Source: Venturia oleaginea
Taxonomy: Eukaryota; Ascomycota; Dothideomycetes; Venturiales; Venturiaceae
Reading direction: 5' to 3'
DNA: 64,000 nucleotides
Assembly: GCA_013176395.1 (NCBI GenBank)
Contig: JABMLP010000017.1
Span: 1,328,501 to 1,392,500, forward strand
The position numbers were made by a program, and so were the translations under genes. The notes beneath the pieces were generated by a model. That model was not told the DNA's origin, searched no databases, and saw only the letters and a program-made list of their open reading frames with translations. Shown here one piece after another: positions 54,454 to 63,643 of this stretch. Position 1 is the stretch's first letter. Each line of letters opens with the position of its first letter.

Positions 54454-57400
54454 CCTCTATCCAAAGTCGTGGATGGAGGCGTAGAGTAGATAGAGCAAAA
54501 TTGTCAAAGGAGTCAATTGAGAGAGTAAATAGTATTTTGAATTCGAACAAAGACACTGATTCACACCGTTCTCGGATAGAAAAAGAATGGGAGCAGTTCA
54601 GACCCAAGATGCTCTCCCGCCTTTTCTACACAAATACTATAGTGAACGATATATACTCTCTTAAAACTCTCCTTGATAATGGATCTAGCTGCTACGCATC
54701 AATAAACGAGGAGAAAGCTTCGCAGATGGACCTTGAAGTACTCCCTATTAGTCCGCGTACTATAGGTGGAGTTCTTAAGGAAGAAGGACAGACCCAAGTG
54801 ACAAAAATTGCGAAGTTGAACCTAGATTTAGGGGGACTTATATGCAACGCTTTTGCTTATATAGTCCCGGGACAATTTGAGGATCTTCTACTAGGCAGGC
54901 CTTTTCTCAAGGACACCAAAGCCGTTATCAATGAATCTAAAGGTACTCTTACCTTTGCAAACGGGATTAGCATTCGCGATGCTAAATTTGAAGACAAACT
55001 TGATATACAACAAGTAGCGCCCGTAAGATTCCACCGCCTTGTCACTTCTACACTTGAGAAAATCAAAGACGCGTCTAGAGTATTTGCTGTTACTCTTCGA
55101 GATATTGATATTGCCTTGAAGCCGAAAGTCCCTTTGACAACAGAGCAAATACTGGAATTGCTACCTAAGAGGTTTCATAAGTACGCTGCTGTCTTTGATC
55201 CTAAAAGGGCCGAGAGACTACCACCGCATCGCCCTGGGATTGATCACGAAATACCTATAGAAGAAGGAAAACCACTTCCTTGGGGACCTCTATATGGTAT
55301 GGGTCGAGAACAACTCCTTGTTTTGCGAAGGACTCTTACAGAGCTACTAGATAAAGGCTTTATCCGAGAGAGTAAATCAGTTGCTGCGTCTCCAGTTCTC
55401 TTTGTGAAGAAACCAGGAGGGGGCTTACGCTTTTGCGTAGACTACCGAGCCTTAAACGCAATTACTCGAAAGGATAGGTACCCGCTACCGTTAGTAAAAG
55501 AGACTTTACTAACCTTAGCTCGTGCTAAGTATCTTAGTAAGCTTGATGTAAATGCTGCCTTCCACAAGATTCGAATCGCAACGGGAGATGAGTTCAAAAC
55601 TGCCTTTCGAACTAGATATGGTCTATTTGAATGGCTAGTTACTCCCTTTGGCTTAACCGGTGCACCTGCGTCTTTTCAACGGTATATAAACTATATCCTT
55701 CGACGATACCTAGACGAGTTCTGCTCAGCTTATCTAGACGATATAGTAATATACTCTTCAAAGAACCTTAAAGACCATGAAGAAAAGACTGAAAAGATAC
55801 TTCAAAGCTGCCTTAACGCTGGGTTATACCTTGATATTCGGAAGTGCGAGTTTAATACCAAACGAGTCAAGTATCTAGGCTTCGTTATAGATACTGAAAC
55901 GGGCCTACACATGGATCCGGAGAAGATCAAAGCAATTAAAGAATGGGAACGTCCTACTACTCTACGAGGAGTACGTGGCTTCCTAGGCTTTACAAACTTC
56001 TACCGTGACTTTGTAAAAGATAACTCAACAATAAGGGAGCCTCTGGTTCGCCTTACAAAGAAGAATACTCCATTTTTATGGGGAAAGGAGCAAGAAGAAT
56101 CTTTTCAAAAACTTAAGGCAGAGTTTTGCAAAGAACCTGTCCTGTCTGCACTTGATGAAGATAAGCCTACGCGAGTAGAACCTGATGCTTCAGGCTGGGC
56201 TTCCGGAGCAGTACTTAGTCAAAAAGATGAGCTAGGTAACTGGAAACCATGTGCTTTCTTCTCTACTAAGCACTTGCCAGCCGAATGCAATTATGATATC
56301 CACGACAAAGAACTTATGGCTATAGTCAAAGCTCTAGTCCATTGGACTAGCGAGCTACTAAGCCTAAGTAAGCCATTCATTATCCTCACAGATCACAAGA
56401 ACCTTGAGAAGTTTATGGTAAAAAGGGAACTAAATGAAAGGCAAATGAGATGGGCGCAGATACTAGCTAAGTTTAACTTCAAACTAGGCTATCGCCCAGG
56501 CTCTGAATCTGTAGTTCCAGACGCCTTAACTCGAAGGGATCAAGATCTCCCAAAGGATATTCAAGACCCAAGAATCGTTGAAAGAACTAGAACGTTATTA
56601 CCTCCAAAGCTTTGGATTAACGTTCTAGAGGATAAGACTCCTGCAAGAGAAGAAGCTGCCCAAGAAAATGCTCAAGAAGTAGACAAAGAACCTATCCCCT
56701 TTATACAAAATCCCTTTCTCTCAGGTGATCTAAGGGATAGATGGGAAACTGCACTCGAAGGAGATCTAGACTACAGACGTATTTTCCAAAGCGTTCTAAA
56801 GCAAGATAGGCAGTTCCCATCTAAGCTAAAGGTTCCTACTTCTATAGGAGATTGTAAAGTCGAAAACAACCAGCTCTACTATAGAGACCGAATCTGGTTG
56901 CCCTCCTACGAGCCTCTCTTAACAGGAGTAATTCAAGAAATACACGATTCAGTCCTATCAGGGCATCCTGGACGAGAAGCTACTATTGCTATTCTCTCCA
57001 GACAGTTCTACTGGCCGGGATTTGCTCAAGATATACGTCAGTTTATACGCAATTGTGACGTCTGCGGAAGAACTTCAGTCTGGCGAGACAAAAAGAAAGG
57101 TTTACTTAAACCTCTTCCTGTCCCTAGCCGTATCTGGCAAGATATTTCAGTAGACTTCATAGTCGAATTACCAGAGAGCCAAAGATGCACAAGACTCTGC
57201 GTTATTACTGACCGCTTGGGTAAAGGAACTATCCTGTTCCCAGTGCCTAAAGAACAGTTTGGAGCTGAAGGATTTGCAAAACTATTTATGCAGAACTACG
57301 TAAGATTACACTGGCTTCCTAGATCTCTAGTCTCAGATAGGGACACGCAATTTGTTAATGCTTTCTGGAAAGAAGTTTGTCACCTTCTTAAGATAGAGAG

Positions 57401-58286
57401 AAGACTCTCTACAGCGTATCACCCTGAGACTGATGGATCTACGGAAAGAAGAAATCAAGAAGTTGAAGCCTATCTACGTAAGTTCTGTACATTTAGTCAG
57501 GACGACTGGGTTGAGCTCCTGCCTATTGCTCAAATATGCCTCGATAATAGACCAAACCAAGCTACGGGCCTATCGCCTTTCTTCTTAACCCACGGTTATA
57601 ACATTGAGCATATAGGAACTGTTGAAGCTCCCCAGAAAACCCCTGAGAATCCAAAAGAAAAAGCACAAGATCTTGTAGCAAAATTGAAGGACGCACAAGA
57701 ATGGGCAGAAACGTCAATGGTATCAGCTCAGCAACAGCAAGAATACTACTCTAATAGAGATCGTGCTCCGGCTGACTCTTTTAAAGTGGGAGACAAAGTC
57801 TGGCTCAACCTAAAGAACGTAAAAACCCTACGTCCTTGTAAGAAACTAGACTGGATTCATGGGAAGTATACAGTTACACGAGTTATCAACTCAATGTCTT
57901 ACGAGCTTGATACACCCAGAGGAATCCACAACCGATTTCATACGTCTTTACTTAGGAGAGCTGGCACAGATCCCCTACCTTCACAAATACAAGATAATAC
58001 ACAGCCGCCTCCTATAGTAACTGAACAAGGAGACGAGGAATACGGTATCGAGGCTATTCTAGCCGCAAGATGGCGCCGGCGAGGTCGACAACAAACACGA
58101 GAAGTCTTAGTTAAGTGGGTAGGCTACGTTGATCCTACGTGGGAACCCCTTAGCGAACTCCAACAAACTACAGCTCTGGACGCTTTTGAAAGTGCCTACG
58201 GCAACGTTCTTGAAAACGACGGACCTATACTACGCCCTCAGAGACTACGCTCACATCTATCTACAAGAGAGGGGGGGAGGGGATAA
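54426..58286 (+). CDS. G2 pol polyprotein: protease, RT, RNase H, integrase, chromodomain
   Basis: Open from 54426 (after TGA 54423-54425) to TAA 58284-58286, about 1286 codons, with no early ATG. It overlaps gag by 28 bp in the -1 frame, where an A5 run (54443-54447) lies just before the gag stop, so -1 frameshifting is likely. Domains: protease (LLDNGSSCYASI), reverse transcriptase (FCVDYRALNAIT, SKLDVNAAFHKI, catalytic YLDDIVIY), RNase H (EPDASGWASGAVL), integrase zinc region (HDSVLSGHPGR...NCDVC), DDE core (SVDFIVELP, VSDRDTQF, PETDGSTERRNQE) and a C-terminal chromodomain (YGIEAILAARW...VKWVGYVDPTWEPLSEL). All catalytic residues are intact. Confidence 0.93.
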   Translation, partial: RRGLLGKRVASIQSRGWRRRVDRAKLSKESIERVNSILNSNKDTDSHRSRIEKEWEQFRPKMLSRLFYTNTIVNDIYSLKTLLDNGSSCYASINEEKASQMDLEVLPISPRTIGGVLKEEGQTQVTKIAKLNLDLGGLICNAFAYIVPGQFEDLLLGRPFLKDTKAVINESKGTLTFANGISIRDAKFEDKLDIQQVAPVRFHRLVTSTLEKIKDASRVFAVTLRDIDIALKPKVPLTTEQILELLPKRFHKYAAVFDPKRAERLPPHRPGIDHEIPIEEGKPLPWGPLYGMGREQLLVLRRTLTELLDKGFIRESKSVAASPVLFVKKPGGGLRFCVDYRALNAITRKDRYPLPLVKETLLTLARAKYLSKLDVNAAFHKIRIATGDEFKTAFRTRYGLFEWLVTPFGLTGAPASFQRYINYILRRYLDEFCSAYLDDIVIYSSKNLKDHEEKTEKILQSCLNAGLYLDIRKCEFNTKRVKYLGFVIDTETGLHMDPEKIKAIKEWERPTTLRGVRGFLGFTNFYRDFVKDNSTIREPLVRLTKKNTPFLWGKEQEESFQKLKAEFCKEPVLSALDEDKPTRVEPDASGWASGAVLSQKDELGNWKPCAFFSTKHLPAECNYDIHDKELMAIVKALVHWTSELLSLSKPFIILTDHKNLEKFMVKRELNERQMRWAQILAKFNFKLGYRPGSESVVPDALTRRDQDLPKDIQDPRIVERTRTLLPPKLWINVLEDKTPAREEAAQENAQEVDKEPIPFIQNPFLSGDLRDRWETALEGDLDYRRIFQSVLKQDRQFPSKLKVPTSIGDCKVENNQLYYRDRIWLPSYEPLLTGVIQEIHDSVLSGHPGREATIAILSRQFYWPGFAQDIRQFIRNCDVCGRTSVWRDKKKGLLKPLPVPSRIWQDISVDFIVELPESQRCTRLCVITDRLGKGTILFPVPKEQFGAEGFAKLFMQNYVRLHWLPRSLVSDRDTQFVNAFWKEVCHLLKIERRLSTAYHPETDGSTERRNQEVEAYLRKFCTFSQDDWVELLPIAQICLDNRPNQATGLSPFFLTHGYNIEHIGTVEAPQKTPENPKEKAQDLVAKLKDAQEWAETSMVSAQQQQEYYSNRDRAPADSFKVGDKVWLNLKNVKTLRPCKKLDWIHGKYTVTRVINSMSYELDTPRGIHNRFHTSLLRRAGTDPLPSQIQDNTQPPPIVTEQGDEEYGIEAILAARWRRRGRQQTREVLVKWVGYVDPTWEPLSELQQTTALDAFESAYGNVLENDGPILRPQRLRSHLSTREGGRG

Positions 58287-60030
58287 TGTTAAGGGATGGA
58301 ATCCTTCTCTCTAGCTTATCCATGACTGGATTTCCAATTGTTCTCTTGTTATTCTGCAAGCTGTCATGTTCTATTTTGCAAGCTGTCATGTTCTATTTCG
58401 CAAGCTGCCATGTTCTATTTCGCAAGCTGTCACGTTTCCATTTAAAGATACTTTCTAGAAGGATCTATTGTAAGAGGAGGATTATTTATACGAGCTATCC
58501 TTCCTGTATTTACACTTTCTTCTCTGTACTTAGATACTTTGAAATACAAGCAGTCTTCTCTCACTTGCGAAACACCTTTGAGGGTTGAACTCTTACAAGA
58601 AATGTCTTCGATTAGCTATCAAAGCTATTAACGACACTGCAGGGCCTAACGGCCTAGTCCCTACCCTCCTTGTTTTCGGTGCTTACCCTAAGATCTCAGG
58701 ATCTTATCCCCCAAGCCAAACTACTATGCAGAGAGCTGCTGCAGTAGAAAAGGCAATGAAGGAATTGCGTGAAATTCAGGCTGAAGAGCAGGTATCTTTA
58801 GCTCTTTCTCAACGCAATGGTCCTATTCCTCTGGTGCCTAAATCTATACCAATTGGTAGTCAGGTTTTGGTATGGAGAGAAAAGGGAGGATGGAAAGGTC
58901 CTTTTATCTTGAAAAAGATAGAAGGAAATGACTGTACCATTCGGATAAATGACAGGGACGTCATTTTCAGATCTACGAGCGTCAAAAGATTTCACGAAAG
59001 CCCTGCACATCAGCATGCACCACACGACAGTGGAAATACTTCAGATCCCGATTTTGAGCCAACCGAGCTAAGAGAACTTTCAAACTCAACTTCCGGAAAT
59101 TCTACACCATCAGAACCTGCGGTTTCTACGCCAATTGCTACTGCATCTTCAGGTGCAGGCAACGAACGAGTTACTGGAACCCATGGCCAAGTTGTTATCC
59201 AGCCCCTTCGAACAAGATCGGCACGTCGCCAACTCGAAGATTACCAGACTTTCTATTCTTCACTTCATCACCAGTTTCTATCCGCAAAAGAAAAGGCTGA
59301 CCGGGAGCTTTGTCTCTCTTTGCGTGCGCAAATGAAACTACCAACGAAACATCCTCCGTGGCATATCTCAGACAAAGAAGAAATCGAAGGTTTGATCTCT
59401 GGAGGAGTAATGCGGTTTATCCAAAAACCAGCTACTGCTAATACACGAATTTACGGCTCCAGAATGGTCAGAGAGATCAAAGGCAAAGGAACTGATCAAT
59501 TGAGAGAGAAATCGAGACTTGTAGTTCAAGGTTTCAACGATGCAGGAAAGGAGTTCATTCTATGCCAATCACCAACCATTCAGCGAGCAAGCCAACGCAT
59601 TATTCTTGCAATTGCTGCAACCTTACTTGCATCGCCTGCACATGGACTTCCAACGCCAAAAAGGCAGTTCTCCTTATGTCTGAGAGACATTTCACAAGCA
59701 TATATCCAGTCGAAAACACCTCTCAATCTAACCATGCATGTTTACCTTCCGAAAGAACTCGAATCCGAATATCCCAGAGGCACCATTATGGAGATAATCT
59801 TACCTCTATACGGCATTCCAGAAGCAGGCTTGCACTGGTTCAACACATACCAGAAACATCACAAAGCCAACCCCAACATGACCACTTCTGTTTATGATCC
59901 TTGTCTTCTTATCACGAAGCCAACTGCAAGTTCAAGTGCTTCTACCCCTTTCGGTCTTGTTGGAATGCAAACTGACGATACCCTCTTCCTATGTGACGAC
60001 GAATTTAAACACAAAGAAGAAGAGAGAAAC

Positions 60031-60404
60031 TGTTAAGGGATGGAATCCTTCTCTCTAGCTTATCCATGACTGGATTTCCAATTGTTCTCTTGTTATTCTG
60101 CAAGCTGTCATGTTCTATTTTGCAAGCTGTCATGTTCTATTTTGCAAGCTGTCATGTTCTATTTTGCAAGCTGTCATGTTCTATTTTGCAAGCTGTCATG
60201 TTCTATTTTGCAAGCTGTCATGTTCTATTTTGCAAGCTGTCACGTTTCCATTTTAAGATACTTTCTAGAAGGATCTATTGTAAGAGGAGGATTATATATA
60301 CGAGCTTTCCTTTCTGTACTTACACTTTCTTCTCTGTACTTAGATACTTGAAATAAGCTGTCTTCCCTCACTTGCGAAACACCTTTGAGGGTTGAACTCT
60401 TACA
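60031..60404 (+). mobile_element. Solo LTR C of the G2 family, 7 copies of the U3 repeat
   Basis: 374 bp flanked by GAAAC (60026-60030 and 60405-60409). Begins TGTTAAGGGATGG and ends GAACTCTTACA. It is 63 bp longer than the G2 LTRs because the 22-bp U3 unit is expanded. It interrupts copia reverse transcriptase. Confidence 0.92.
60099..60245. repeat. 22-bp U3 tandem repeat, 7 units
   Basis: TGCAAGCTGTCATGTTCTAT-type units start at 60099, 60121, 60143, 60165, 60187, 60209 and 60231, exactly 22 bp apart; the last is partial and ends CACGTTTCC. The same array has four units in both G2 LTRs and three in solo LTR A. Confidence 0.95.
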
Positions 60405-60649
60405 GAAACAAAGCTAAATTTCTCGCCAAACCTCTCGAAATCCTCAGTCCTCAAAACAAACTCGTCTTCAATGGCTGCATTTTATCTCAACATGATGCAC
60501 ATCTTCTTGCAACCCAAAAGAACCAAGGAGAGAAACTTCTTCCCATCGATCTCAAGTCACCAAATCTCAAGGAAAGCTATGTTCAGCAACGTGCTAGAGG
60601 AGCATACATAGCATCAATCTGCCAACCTGAAGCTGCATTCGACCTTTCA

Positions 60650-60776
60650 TGTTATGGGCATGGCCCATGGTTGGTATAGGCTAAGAGCCTAAGCCTGATT
60701 GAGCCTAGTATAGAGAAAGAACCTCATTGAGGTTCTCTGTTTGTAGATACCTTCACTCCTTAACTGAACCTAAACA
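60650..60776. mobile_element. LTR-like segment at the junction of two truncated elements
   Basis: 127 bp with TGTTATGGGC at one tip and ACCTAAACA at the other (TGTT...AACA). The flanks TTTCA and ATCTT do not match. It separates truncated copia pol on the left from truncated gypsy pol on the right. It also contains the inverted pair AGAACCTCA/TGAGGTTCT. A recombinant solo LTR is one explanation; it could also be an unrelated short element. Confidence 0.35.
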
Positions 60777-60834
60777 ATCTTTGGCTACGAGTATGCTGCG
60801 TCTTTCCAGCTACCGTCCCGTAATACCCAGCTTC

Positions 60835-62154
60835 GTGCAAGGCTTTCAGAACCAGTTCTACGTGGGTTCGGTGTTCGGACAGAGAATCGCTGTAAATGAG
60901 AATATCGTCAATGTATGCGGTGCAGAAGATGTCGAGGTATGGGCGAAGAACGTCGTTTACGTAATGCTGAAAAGTGCTAGGGGCGTTGGCCAATCCAAAG
61001 GGCATAACGAGGTATTTGAAGAGGCCATATCGTGTTCGGAATGCGGTCAGCCATTCGTCTCCCTTGGCAATACGAAGCCGATTGAACGCAGCGATAATAT
61101 AGAGCTTTGTATAGTATCTCGCTTTGCTAAGGCGGTTCAGTGTTTCTTGGATCAACGGGAGCGAGTATCGGTTCTTGATCGTGATGGCGTTCAGTGCTCG
61201 GTAATCGACACAAAAGCGGAGGCCACCTCCTGGCTTCTTGACAAAGATTACAGGCGCGGCAGCAGGGGAGGAGCTTGCTCGGATGAATCCCTTAGCGAGG
61301 TGCTCGTCAAGGTACTTTCGTAGAAACTTGAGCTCGTTCTGGGACATGCTGTATAGAGGTCCAAAACTGGGTTGCTTACCGGGTTCAAGTTGGATCTTGT
61401 GGTCGTAAGGTCGGTGATCAGGGAGGACGTCGGACTTCTTCCGGGAGAAGACGTCGAGGTGTTCGTGGTACTCTGTAGGTACTTTCGTGCGTGGGTCAGT
61501 ATGCGTTTTTGGGGCCAGAGCCTTCTCGATAGCGGACATCGTAATGGCGAAGAGCTCGTGTTCAGGTTTTCGTGCAAGTCGGGTAAATGGTACAGCTCCT
61601 ATGGCGTAGATATCAATCTCGTCATCTATCTCAGAGGAGGGTTCCAGATCGGATTCGGGTCCGAGATCGTGTTCGGGTTCGGGTTCGTGTTCGTGTTCGT
61701 GTTTGGTAAGGGCACGTTTGAAGCTATACTTCCAGTCATCGTGTTTCCTCCGTGTAGAGAGGGAAGTTCGGTTCTTCCGTTTCCGTGATTCAGGTTGGGC
61801 AGGTAGCAAGAGAGGATCTCCTACCAGGTCGGGTCGGTGTTTCTTACAGCCGGGTGCTGTAAAGTGTAGTCCGTGTTTTGCCCAATCGAAGACAATTTCG
61901 TGTTTCTTCATCCAAGGAAGACCCAGGATAACGTCGTGTTTTCCCAGTGTGGTAACATACAAAGAGATCTTCTCCTTATGTCCTTCATGTTCGAGTTTGA
62001 GAGAGACTACATGTGTAATCCTCCCAGCAGTGGTCTGTTTTCCCGTAAAGCCAGTGACGTCGATGTGTCGTGAGAGTCGGTTCAGTTTCAGGCCATGTTG
62101 TTGCGCAAAGAGTCTGTTGATAAAGCCTATACCAGTAGCTCCACTATCCAGCAT
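60835..62154 (-). pseudogene. G3 pol fragment: protease and reverse transcriptase
   Basis: On the minus strand: protease-like MLDSGATGIGFINR at 62154, GLPWMKKHEIVFDW, then reverse transcriptase with FCVDYRALNAITIKN, MPFGLANAPSTFQHYVN and catalytic YIDDILIYSD. It breaks off after LKALHEAG, where the thumb should begin, and runs into unrelated sequence. No internal stop lies within the retained part (about 440 codons). A simple Asp-Glu and His-rich repeat region (EHEHEPEPEHD) occurs between protease and RT. Confidence 0.85.
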
Positions 62155-62282
62155 GGATTCTACCCTAACAGAGGTAGTTCCTTGGGTAAGTTGACAAGGA
62201 ATAGTGATGAGTCTTTCCCAGTTGGTACTCGTGAGAGAGGTATAGTTGACAAAGACCCTGCGGTGTTGTCCCGAGCGGCGAC

Positions 62283-63399
62283 TTACTCTCGGAACTTGCC
62301 TTTTGATCGTGATTTCAATGAACAGTCGGATTGAGAGGAGGTCGTAGATGAGGAACGAGAGCGAGGGGTTCGACGAGGTGAAGTGGTTCGATTAGGCCTA
62401 CTCAAGGAGGCGGAACGGATTCGTGTAGTAGGTATCAGTACCTTACAGTCAGGCGATATATGTCTAGAAGAACCACATCTAAAACAAAGGCCATTTTTCT
62501 TTCGTCGTTCGCGTTCCCGGGAGCCCAACGGAGCATAGGAATTCTCGACGACATCGATATCCATAGCATTTGGGTCCTTTGACGTTCGGGAGGAAAATGG
62601 TGTACGCAGCGAGCTCTTATTTTCGTTCTGGAGGAAGCGAAGGTCATTGTCGTAGGTGCAGATCAGGGTGGCATAATCGTTCAACGAGCAGGGAATCTGG
62701 GCGCCGATCATGCTCCTTTTCAGGTCGTGATTCAATGACATACGAAGCTGCATGATTTGTCCTTCCTCATTTAGTCCAGCGTCGCCCGCGAGACGGCGGA
62801 ACTCTGCGAAGTGAGCTATGAATCTCTCTCCTTGCTTCAACACGCTCAGTTTAGTTTGAGCAATTGTCTTCTTGTTCGGGTCTCCGTAGGAGAGGTTGAG
62901 GATAGAGACAAAGGCTTCGAGAGTGGGTGGACGATGGTAGGTCACAAGCGCGGAGGCGTCCTTTCCGATTCGACTCAGTGCGTAGCGTAGTTTGCTCTCA
63001 CCGTCTGGGTAACGGTCTGCATTGCCTCGTAACTTGTTGTCTAACTGGTAAATCTGACAGTTCGGATCTTTTGCCTGTGAATACAGAAGGGTCGGGAAGT
63101 CGCTCGGACAGTTGCTGGCGCTGATAGGGGACTGGTTCGGTCGCACTCGGAATCGTATGAAGTGTTCCGTTCTCGAGCTCTGGCAAGCTGTCTACGGATT
63201 TCTGCTGCGTAGTATTCGGTGGTGTAGGGTTAACTTTCGATGAAGTAGCTGACGAGGAGCGGAGAACTATAAGCTCTTCTTGTAGTGAGTCTACTTTGTC
63301 TTCCAAAGCTTTCTGGGACTTGATAGCTTTCTCCATCGTATCGGTAAAGGATGCTTCCATAGCGGAAAGCATCTGCTGGATCTCAGCGGCGGTAGCCAT
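62283..63399 (-). pseudogene. G3 gag, frameshifted
   Basis: Starts MATAAEIQQML at 63399 on the minus strand with a coiled-coil stretch (KALEDKVDSLQEEL). At about 63080-63110 the frame changes: FTGKRSELS is continued in another frame as YSQAKDPNCQIYQLDNKLRG. From there the gag core (YPDGESKLRYALSRIGKDAS, LSYGDPNKKTIAQ) is open to RSKGKFRE at about 62286. One zinc knuckle CFRCGSSRHISPDC is present. One frameshift, otherwise well preserved. Confidence 0.82.
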
Positions 63400-63410
63400 T
63401 GTTTCTGAGG

Positions 63411-63421
63411 ACGCAATGTAG
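63411..63421 (-). promoter_or_regulatory. G3 primer-binding site, complementary to its own LTR
   Basis: On the minus strand CTACATTGCGT directly follows the LTR. The LTR contains ACGCAATGT (about 63520-63528, minus strand), a 9-nt complement. This is the same logic as in G2 but with an unrelated sequence. Confidence 0.5.
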
Positions 63422-63643
63422 TGTCACGTGGTCGTAAAGCACGTTGACGAGTGTTTAGCCGTACTAGCTATGAGCGAGCGTGATAGAAGTCAAATGGTAT
63501 TGTCTTTCTAAGAGTCAAGACATTGCGTGAAGAATCTAAGCACAGTGGAGGAATCGCGTGGTGGGCAAGCAATTCCTCGGTTTGTGCGCTAGAATCACGT
63601 GTGTACCAGTTCATGGTAACACTCTCAGTGTCACTCCGTGACA

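Larger units (their letters stand above)
52444..58597 (+). mobile_element. Intact chromovirus-type LTR retrotransposon (G2)
   Basis: 6154 bp flanked by AGAAA (52439-52443 and 58598-58602). LTRs 52444-52754 and 58287-58597 are each 311 bp and identical as far as I can compare. Leader 52755-53430, gag 53431-54453, pol to 58286, polypurine tract GGGGGGGAGGGGATAA just before the 3' LTR. All domains are open. Identical LTRs and intact frames mean a very recent insertion, possibly still mobile. It sits within copia integrase coding sequence. Confidence 0.95.
44011..60649 (+). mobile_element. Ty1/copia retrotransposon, host of five LTR-element insertions
   Basis: Copia sequence occupies 44011-44163, 49571-49757, 50013-51923, 52207-52443, 58598-60030 and 60405-60649. 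Between these lie a gypsy element, a solo LTR, another solo LTR, an intact chromovirus and a third solo LTR, each with a 5-bp target duplication. Summed copia length is about 4.1 kb, close to a normal element lacking part of its 3' end. The pol frame resumes across each insertion, so it was largely intact when first invaded. The 3' end stops inside pol at about 60649. Confidence 0.8.
50018..60649 (+). pseudogene. Copia gag-pol, interrupted and 3'-truncated
   Basis: Gag residues (YYEKILDQRYSNYRQ...) start at about 50019 and break at 50292 by a stop. The zinc knuckle CYICGKHDHW is near 50670. Pol follows: protease LPDTGAAG, GAG-pre-integrase RRFGHPSAQRL with CKHC, integrase VMDILFLDKRP, PDTIITDAG and SIGKAERYHAV. 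After the chromovirus insertion comes the integrase C-terminal region (GSQVLVWREKGGW), then reverse transcriptase (RLVVQGFND, LCLRDISQAYIQSKT, catalytic MQTDDTLFL), ending at AAFDLS. RNase H and the 3' LTR are missing. Several frames are used, so lesions exist besides the insertions. Confidence 0.85.
60777..63643 (-). mobile_element. Gypsy-type LTR retrotransposon G3, 3'-truncated
   Basis: Sense strand minus. 5' LTR 63422-63643 (222 bp, minus-strand TGTCACGGAG...CCACGTGACA). Only a 22-bp leader separates the LTR from the gag ATG at 63399. Gag and the protease-RT part of pol follow; pol ends near 60836 within RT, and the RNase H, integrase and 3' LTR are absent. The right flank at 63644 is GC-rich DNA. 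No TSD can be tested because the 3' end is missing. Confidence 0.8.

Noticed and set aside
58287..58588. A ~100-residue cysteine-rich ORF repeated at 52444 and 58287
   Set aside because: It is the translation of the G2 LTR, including its 22-bp repeats; identical copies at both ends show it is LTR sequence, not a gene.
60099..60245. CRISPR-like regular repeat array
   Set aside because: The 22-bp units are directly abutting with no spacers, inside an LTR of a eukaryotic retroelement.
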